From an uncultured Candidatus Pelagibacter sp. (GTDB lineage: Bacteria > Pseudomonadota > Alphaproteobacteria > Pelagibacterales > Pelagibacteraceae), in the NCBI GenBank assembly GCA_937897125.1, contig CALCPL010000038.1, forward strand, positions 1 through 6,822: a stretch of DNA of 6,822 nt. The letters are read 5' to 3'. Under the pieces are notes generated by a model, which had not been told where the DNA came from, searched no databases, and was given only the letters and a program-made list of their open reading frames with translations. A program made the position numbers and the translations under genes. Positions 1 through 6,822 of this stretch are shown in pieces (positions within the stretch are counted from its first letter, which is position 1; each line of letters starts with the position of its first letter).

Positions 1-48
1 TCTACACCTCTCTATTCGTCGGCAGCGTCAGATGTGTATAAGAGACAG
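1..48 (+). other. Illumina Nextera adapter left on the contig end (artefact)
   Basis: These bases are synthetic. Positions 1-7 (TCTACAC) match the 3' end of the Illumina P5 oligo. Positions 8-15 (CTCTCTAT) match a standard Nextera i5 index. Positions 16-48 match the Read 1 transposase adapter, ending in the 19-bp Tn5 mosaic end AGATGTGTATAAGAGACAG at 30-48. Native DNA starts at 49. The minus-strand reading of uvrB runs into the adapter and picks up six false residues (LSLIHI) before a TGA at 28-30. The match to the known oligo layout is exact across all three parts, so this call is nearly certain. Confidence 0.98.
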
Positions 49-1575
49 TCTCTCTAGTGTGTCGATATCCGAGTGTAGATATCTGACCCTAATACCATTT
101 TCATGAAAGTATTCAGTTAAATCTTCAGCCATTTTTTTAGTTAAAGTTGTGACCAATACTCTAAAATTTTTATCAATTGTTTTTTTACATTCATACATCA
201 AGTCATCAACTTGATTCTTAGCTGGTTTTATCTCAACTGGTGGATCAATTAAGCCGGTAGGTCTTATTATTTGTTCAACAAACTTACCTTTAGTTTGCTC
301 TAATTCCCATGGACCAGGTGTTGCTGACACAAAAACTGTTTGCGTTCTCATTGCATCCCATTCTTCAAATTTAAGAGGTCTGTTATCCATACAAGAGGGC
401 AGTCTAAAACCATATTCTGCAAGATTGCTTTTTCTAGATCTGTCTCCTTTATACATTCCATTTAATTGTGGAACCGTTACGTGACACTCATCTACAAAAA
501 TAAGTGTGTTGTCTGGAAAATATTCAAAAAGAGTAGGAGGTGGTTCTCCAGGTTTTCGTCCTGATAAAAATCTAGAATAATTTTCAATACCCGCACAAGA
601 ACCAGTAGCTTCAATCATCTCTAAATCAAATTTTGTTCTCTCTTCTAAACGTTGAGCTTCTAATAATTTATTTTGTTCTTTAAATTTCTTAAGAGTAAGT
701 TCTAATTCTCTTTTAATCTTTATTACTGCTTGTTCGATAGTTGGTTTTGGAGTGATGTAGTGACTGTTTGCATAAACTTTTATAACATCTAAATCTTTTA
801 ATAGGTCTCCTGTTAAAGGATCAAATTCTTCAATCTTCTCTAATTTATCTCCAAATAAACTTAGCCTCCATGCTCTATCTTCAAGATGTGATGGAAATAT
901 TTCAATGTATTCACCTCTTGCTCTAAAGGTACCTCTATAAAAGCTTTGATCATTTCTTTTATATTGTAAGTGTACTAAGGTTTTTATTAACTGCTCTCTA
1001 TTATAATCATAATCTTTCTTTAAACTTAAAGTCATTTTACTGTAAGCTTCAACTGAGCCCAGTCCATAAATACAAGAAACACTAGATACGATAATTACAT
1101 CATCTCTTTCTAACAGTGATCTTGTTGCTGAGTGACGCATTCGATCTATTTGTTCATTAATAGATGCTTCTTTTTCAATATAGGTATCAGACCTTGGTAC
1201 ATAGGCCTCAGGTGTATAGTAATCATAATAAGATACAAAATACTCAACGGCATTGTCTGGAAAAAAAGATTTCATCTCTCCATAAAGCTGTGCAGCTAGT
1301 GTTTTGTTAGGAGCAAGTATTAGAGCTGGTCTATTAGTTTTTTCAATTACTTGGGCCATTGTAAAAGTTTTTCCAGAACCTGTTACACCAAGCAAAACTT
1401 GGTTTAACTCTTCTTTATTTGCACCCTTAACTAGTTGTTTTATTGCTTCTGGCTGATCACCAGCAGGTTTAAAATCTGTAACAAGTTTAAATTTTTTTCC
1501 ACCTTCTAGTTTCTGGTGAATTTCAGGATTTTTACTCTGTATATCTGTAATTAAATCTTGATAAGTATTTTGCAT
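49..1575 (-). CDS. uvrB: UvrB, excinuclease ABC subunit B (C-terminally truncated by the contig end)
   Basis: UvrB is the damage-verifying helicase-like subunit of nucleotide excision repair. It is loaded by UvrA and then recruits UvrC to cut both sides of the lesion. The visible protein has about 509 native residues of the usual 670 or more. It shows the Walker A motif GVTGSGKT (63-70), the Tyr-rich DNA-clamping hairpin (Y116, Y117, Y119, Y120), the UvrA-binding region (roughly 160-250), motif II as DECH (362-365), [10 protein letters not shown] (373-382) and SATPGPWE (417-424). It stops just after [11 protein letters not shown]. The last helicase motifs and the C-terminal UVR domain that contacts UvrC are missing because the adapter begins there. 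The ATG start at 1573-1575 has no clear Shine-Dalgarno. About 39 residues precede the conserved [13 protein letters not shown] entry, which is longer than in E. coli, so a later start cannot be fully excluded. The gene is divergent from the aminotransferase. Its identity is certain. Confidence 0.97.
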
Positions 1576-1585
1576 TATCTATAAA
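1558..1585 (+). promoter_or_regulatory. Candidate sigma70-type promoter for the aminotransferase
   Basis: TTGATA at 1558-1563 (5 of 6 to the -35 consensus) and TATAAA at 1580-1585 (5 of 6 to the -10 consensus) are 16 bp apart. Transcription would start near 1592, about 19 bases before the ATG at 1611. The -35 and most of the spacer lie inside the first codons of uvrB on the other strand, as expected with a divergent gap of only 35 bp. AT-rich DNA produces such matches by chance, so this is a plausible prediction, not a firm call. I found no equally good promoter for uvrB in the gap. Confidence 0.4.
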
Positions 1586-1598
1586 ACTATTAGAATAA

Positions 1599-4572
<2,974 letters not shown>

Positions 4573-4579
4573 AATCTAG

Positions 4580-4609
4580 ATATAACTGATTAGCAAAAAT
4601 TTGTTACAA
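4580..4609 (-). promoter_or_regulatory. Possible promoter for the ABC exporter
   Basis: Read on the minus strand, TTGTAA (4604-4609) and TTATAT (4580-4585) are 18 bp apart. The predicted transcript would begin almost at the GTG start, implying a leaderless or nearly leaderless message. That would fit the lack of a Shine-Dalgarno before this gene. The -35 element overlaps the -35 of the opposing ytoQ promoter. The element matches are only moderate and the DNA is very AT-rich, so this is weak evidence. Confidence 0.22.
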
Positions 4610-4628
4610 GCAAATTAGACTTTATAAT
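4601..4628 (+). promoter_or_regulatory. Sigma70-type promoter for the ytoQ operon
   Basis: A perfect TATAAT at 4623-4628 is preceded after 16 bp by TTGTTA at 4601-4606 (4 of 6 to consensus). Transcription should begin around 4635, giving a leader of about 41 bases before the ytoQ ATG. It lies in the only long intergenic gap in the window, just upstream of a gene with a good ribosome binding site. These points make it the best-supported promoter here. The -35 is half of a small palindrome, TTGT-T-ACAA (4601-4609), that could also bind a regulator. Confidence 0.55.
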
Positions 4629-4663
4629 GAATTAAAAAATGATATTTAAACTAAAAAAGTAAT

Positions 4664-4670
4664 AAGGAGA
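4664..4670 (+). promoter_or_regulatory. Shine-Dalgarno site of ytoQ
   Basis: AAGGAGA ends 5 bases before the ATG at 4676. It is the only strong anti-16S match before any start in this window, and it fixes the ytoQ start. Confidence 0.8.
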
Positions 4671-4675
4671 CATAA

Positions 4676-5125
4676 ATGTTAAGTGTATATTTGGCAGGTG
4701 AAATTCACAGTAATTGGAGAGAAGAAATTATTCAACTTTGTGAAAAAGAGAAATTAGATGTTAAATTTACATCTCCCATCACCGATCATGAGGCATCTGA
4801 CAATTGTGGTGTAGAAATTCTAGGAGCTGAAGAAAAAAATTTTTGGAAAGATAGAAAAGGCGCTAATATCAATTCTATTAGAACCAAAAAATCTATTCAA
4901 GATTGTGATGTAATTATTGTTAAGTTTGGAGAAAAATTTAAGCAATGGAATGCAGCTTTTGATGCAGGTTATGCTACTGCACTTAATAAATCTATGATTG
5001 TTATTCATAACGATGATCATCAACATGCCCTTAAAGAAGTGGATGGCTCTGCTGCTGCTGTTGCTTCAGATCAAAAACAAGCTTTTCGTATATTGAAATA
5101 TATATTGGAAGGTTCCTTAAAGTAG
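4676..5125 (+). CDS. ytoQ: YtoQ family protein (nucleoside deoxyribosyltransferase-like fold)
   Basis: This small soluble protein of 149 residues has no signal peptide or membrane segment. It matches the YtoQ family as I know it: an N-terminal strand and loop YLAGEIHSNWREEI (5-18), SPITDHEAS (33-41), a core strand DCDVIIVKFGE (76-86), and KQWNAAFDAGYATALNKSM (89-107). The layout resembles nucleoside 2-deoxyribosyltransferases, where a YLAGP-type loop opens the fold and a catalytic acid sits just before GYA. Here D96 occupies about the position of that usual glutamate. No biochemical role is established for the family as far as I know, so enzymatic activity is inference. The start is fixed by a strong Shine-Dalgarno and there is a good promoter upstream. 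Only 11 bp separate it from the next gene on the same strand, so the two are probably cotranscribed. Confidence 0.85.
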   Translation: MLSVYLAGEIHSNWREEIIQLCEKEKLDVKFTSPITDHEASDNCGVEILGAEEKNFWKDRKGANINSIRTKKSIQDCDVIIVKFGEKFKQWNAAFDAGYATALNKSMIVIHNDDHQHALKEVDGSAAAVASDQKQAFRILKYILEGSLK

Positions 5126-5136
5126 GTCAAGTTATA

Positions 5137-5790
5137 ATGAAAACGGCTTTACTATTTGGGTCATCAGGTTTAGTTGGAGGACACCTCCTTAATCAATTAA
5201 TTAAAGACACTAATTACTCTAAAATAAAATTATTTGTTCGTTCAGTTCCTGAAATTAGTGATCCAAAAGTAGAGATTATTAAGACTGATTTTAGTAATTT
5301 ACAAAATCACAAAGAAGATATCAAAGGAGATGATTGTTTCGTTTGTATTGGTACAACAAAAAAAAATTCACCTGATAAAGATGAATATAAAAGAGTTGAA
5401 CTTGATATTCCTAAAGAAATTGCAAAAATTGCAAAATCAAATTTGGTTAACTCATTTATTTTTGTCTCTGCATTATATGCAAACCCCAAGAGCTCAGGAG
5501 AATACATAAGGTTTAAAGGACAAGTTGAAGAAGAGTTAAAAGAACTTAATTTTCCAAAACTTGGAATAATGAGACCATCTTTTTTAATAGGAAATAGAAA
5601 AGAAAAGAGAGTAAGTGAAACAATAGGTATTTTTGTATTTAAGTTACTTTCTCCATTACTTTTAGGTCCTTTAAAGAAAATGAAACCTATTCATTCAGAA
5701 ACTGTTGCAAGAGCAATGATAGCTGTTATTCAAAATGATATTCAACAAACTATTTTTGAGTCTAACGAGGTATCAGAAATAAGTAGTTAG
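5137..5790 (+). CDS. TIP30/HTATIP2-like NAD(P)-binding protein (atypical SDR)
   Basis: This 217-residue Rossmann-fold protein belongs to the atypical short-chain dehydrogenases that include human TIP30/HTATIP2 and E. coli YraR. It has a glycine-rich nucleotide loop GSSGLVGG (8-15) and R35 at the end of the second strand, which suggests NADP(H). It also has CIGTTKKNSPDKDEYKRVE (70-88), a loop typical of TIP30-like proteins, then S111 in FVSALYA and Y123/K127 in YIRFK, forming an SDR-like Ser-Tyr-Lys set. RPSFLIGNR (146-154) follows, and PIHSETVARAMIAV (184-197) closes the fold. The length is normal for bacterial members. Substrate and pathway are unknown. It follows ytoQ by 11 bp and has only a weak ribosome binding site overlapping the ytoQ stop (AGTAGG), which suggests translational coupling. 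Its 3' end is 5 bp from the convergent reductase. Confidence 0.85.
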   Translation: MKTALLFGSSGLVGGHLLNQLIKDTNYSKIKLFVRSVPEISDPKVEIIKTDFSNLQNHKEDIKGDDCFVCIGTTKKNSPDKDEYKRVELDIPKEIAKIAKSNLVNSFIFVSALYANPKSSGEYIRFKGQVEEELKELNFPKLGIMRPSFLIGNRKEKRVSETIGIFVFKLLSPLLLGPLKKMKPIHSETVARAMIAVIQNDIQQTIFESNEVSEISS

Positions 5791-5795
5791 TATTT

Positions 5796-6811
5796 TTAAA
5801 CTAATCCAAGTCTAATTACTGAGTTCCCAGCATCTACAATACTATCTTTTGCAGGTTTAAATTTAATACCCAATAAATCTTCAGAATATGAAGCATCAGT
5901 CTGCATTAAAATGCCAAGATCAGGCAACATAATCTTTACAGAAGAATCTAAGTAACCGATCAATTTAACCATAAAATTTGGCATTTCTTTTTTTGGAAGT
6001 TTTTTTGCATACTTTGGAAATGCTTCAGCCATAATTTTAGAAACTTCGAGCATTTTTTTTACTTCTGAACCAATAATTAAACGTCTTCCATTAACCTTGG
6101 GATTTTTTATAGATAAAACATGCGCTCTTGCTACATCTTTTACATCAGAAATTAATATTCCAAAATTTGGTGCCATAGGATATTTTCCTTTAAGGAAAAG
6201 TTCAACATAGCTAGTTGAGGTATTTGTTTTTTTATCTAAAGCATCACCAAAAACGCCTCCTGGATTAATTACAGTTAATTTGTCTTTTAACCCTTTGCTT
6301 TCCATTAATTCCCATGCAGCTTGTTCAGCTTTTGTCTTTGATATAATGTAGTCATTCGATCCACTCCAATCAGTATTTGACCAATCACTTTCTCCAAAAG
6401 TATAAGGGTTTGTTCTGTTAGGTTTTTTAAACATAGCGGCTATTGATGAAGTAAGAATTATTTTTTCAACATTAGCTTCTATACCGGCATTTAAAACTCT
6501 TAACGTTCCACCTTTAGCAGCTGGAACTAAAGCCTCTCTATTTCTTGAGCTTTTCATAGGGTAGGGAGACGCAGTATGTATAATATATTTACAATCTTTA
6601 GCAGCCTCAACCCAACCATCATCTTTTAATAAGTCCAATTCAACAAATGATAATTTATCTGTTGAAACATATTCGCTTAGAGTTTTCTTTGTTTTATCTA
6701 ATGAATTTTGGCTTCTAACAGTTCCTAAAACTTCATATCCAGAATTTAATAATTCAATTGCTATATGTTTTGCTATCCAGCCGCTTATTCCAGTTAATAA
6801 TACTTTATTTG
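5796..6811 (-). CDS. Extended SDR reductase, dihydroflavonol/cinnamoyl-CoA reductase-like (N-terminus cut by contig end)
   Basis: This is an NADPH-dependent reductase of the extended short-chain dehydrogenase family, probably acting on an aldehyde or ketone; the substrate is unknown. The frame stays open from the stop at 5796-5798 to the insert end, giving at least 337 codons. The reading NKVLLTGISGWIAKH from 6809 downward carries the Rossmann loop TGxxGxxA (T6 to A13, counting N as 1). GTVRS, with R32, is the NADP-preferring end of strand two. The catalytic set is S121/S122 in LTSSIAAM and Y154/K158 in YIISK, and NPGGVFGD follows. The C-terminal half has ISDVKDVARAH, typical of DFR-like enzymes. 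An ORF caller that wants a start codon would begin at the TTG at 6636-6638, losing the whole cofactor loop; that start is wrong. Only the initiator and perhaps a few residues are missing beyond the adapter junction. The gene is convergent with the TIP30-like gene. Confidence 0.9.
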
Positions 6812-6822
6812 CTGTCTCTTAT
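6812..6822 (-). other. Partial Nextera mosaic end at the right contig end (artefact)
   Basis: CTGTCTCTTAT is identical to the first 11 bases of the reverse-complement Tn5 mosaic end (CTGTCTCTTATACACATCT), the mirror image of the element at 30-48. It also introduces an in-frame TAA (6819-6821) just upstream of the reductase frame, which helps explain why an automatic caller would move the start inward. An 11-base match alone could be chance. Its position at the exact end of a contig with a full adapter at the other end makes the artefact reading strong. Confidence 0.93.

Noticed and set aside
49..1575. UvrB as a naturally truncated or pseudogenised repair gene
   Set aside because: The frame is intact with all expected motifs up to the exact adapter junction; the loss is a library fragment end.
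4820..5026. Minus-strand open frame of 68 codons inside ytoQ
   Set aside because: It is antisense to ytoQ and rich in Ile, Asn and Phe as expected from reading AT-rich coding DNA backwards; no start signal or family resemblance.
5132..5137. TATAAT-like string just before the TIP30-like gene start
   Set aside because: It touches the ATG, so a transcript from it would begin inside the gene, and no -35 element is placed properly.
5307..5507. Minus-strand open frame of 66 codons inside the TIP30-like gene
   Set aside because: It is a shadow of a gene whose catalytic motifs are all on the plus strand.
5787..5804. Possible bidirectional terminator between the TIP30-like gene and the reductase (TTAGT ... 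ACTAA)
   Set aside because: The stem is only 5 bp, mostly A-T, with an 8-base loop and no proper U-tract, too weak to call a terminator.

Overview
This AT-rich window encodes compact bacterial housekeeping and metabolic genes. The UvrB sequence, the ATM1-type exporter and the aspartate aminotransferase subtype all look alphaproteobacterial. Low GC, very short or negative spacing between genes, and Lys/Asn/Ile-rich proteins fit a streamlined marine lineage such as SAR11 (Pelagibacterales). That placement is an inference from composition and protein flavour, not from a search.

Both ends are library artefact. Bases 1-48 are an Illumina Nextera Read 1 adapter, with the end of P5, an i5 index and the 19-bp mosaic end. 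Bases 6812-6822 are the start of the reverse-complement mosaic end. Real insert DNA is therefore 49-6811. The two genes at the ends (uvrB on the left, a reductase on the right) are cut by fragmentation, not by mutation. A naive translation gives UvrB a false LSLIHI tail and gives the reductase a false TTG start.

Layout, left to right: uvrB (minus strand, missing its C-terminus); a 35-bp divergent gap; a class I aminotransferase of the aspC/aatA type (plus); an 8-bp tail-to-tail overlap with an ATM1-type ABC exporter (minus, GTG start); a 103-bp divergent gap carrying the clearest regulatory signals; ytoQ (plus, strong Shine-Dalgarno); 11 bp; a TIP30/HTATIP2-like NAD(P)-binding protein (plus, probably cotranscribed with ytoQ); 5 bp; and an extended SDR reductase of the dihydroflavonol/cinnamoyl-CoA reductase type (minus, missing only its first few residues).

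The genes do not form one pathway. uvrB is nucleotide excision repair, the aminotransferase is amino-acid metabolism, and the ATM1 protein is glutathione-linked export tied to thiol, metal or Fe-S homeostasis. The ytoQ/TIP30-like pair is the only likely operon and the only part whose biological role is really unknown. I see no tRNA, rRNA, CRISPR array, insertion sequence, phage gene or defence system, no gene-free stretch over 300 bases, and no evidence for a new biological system.
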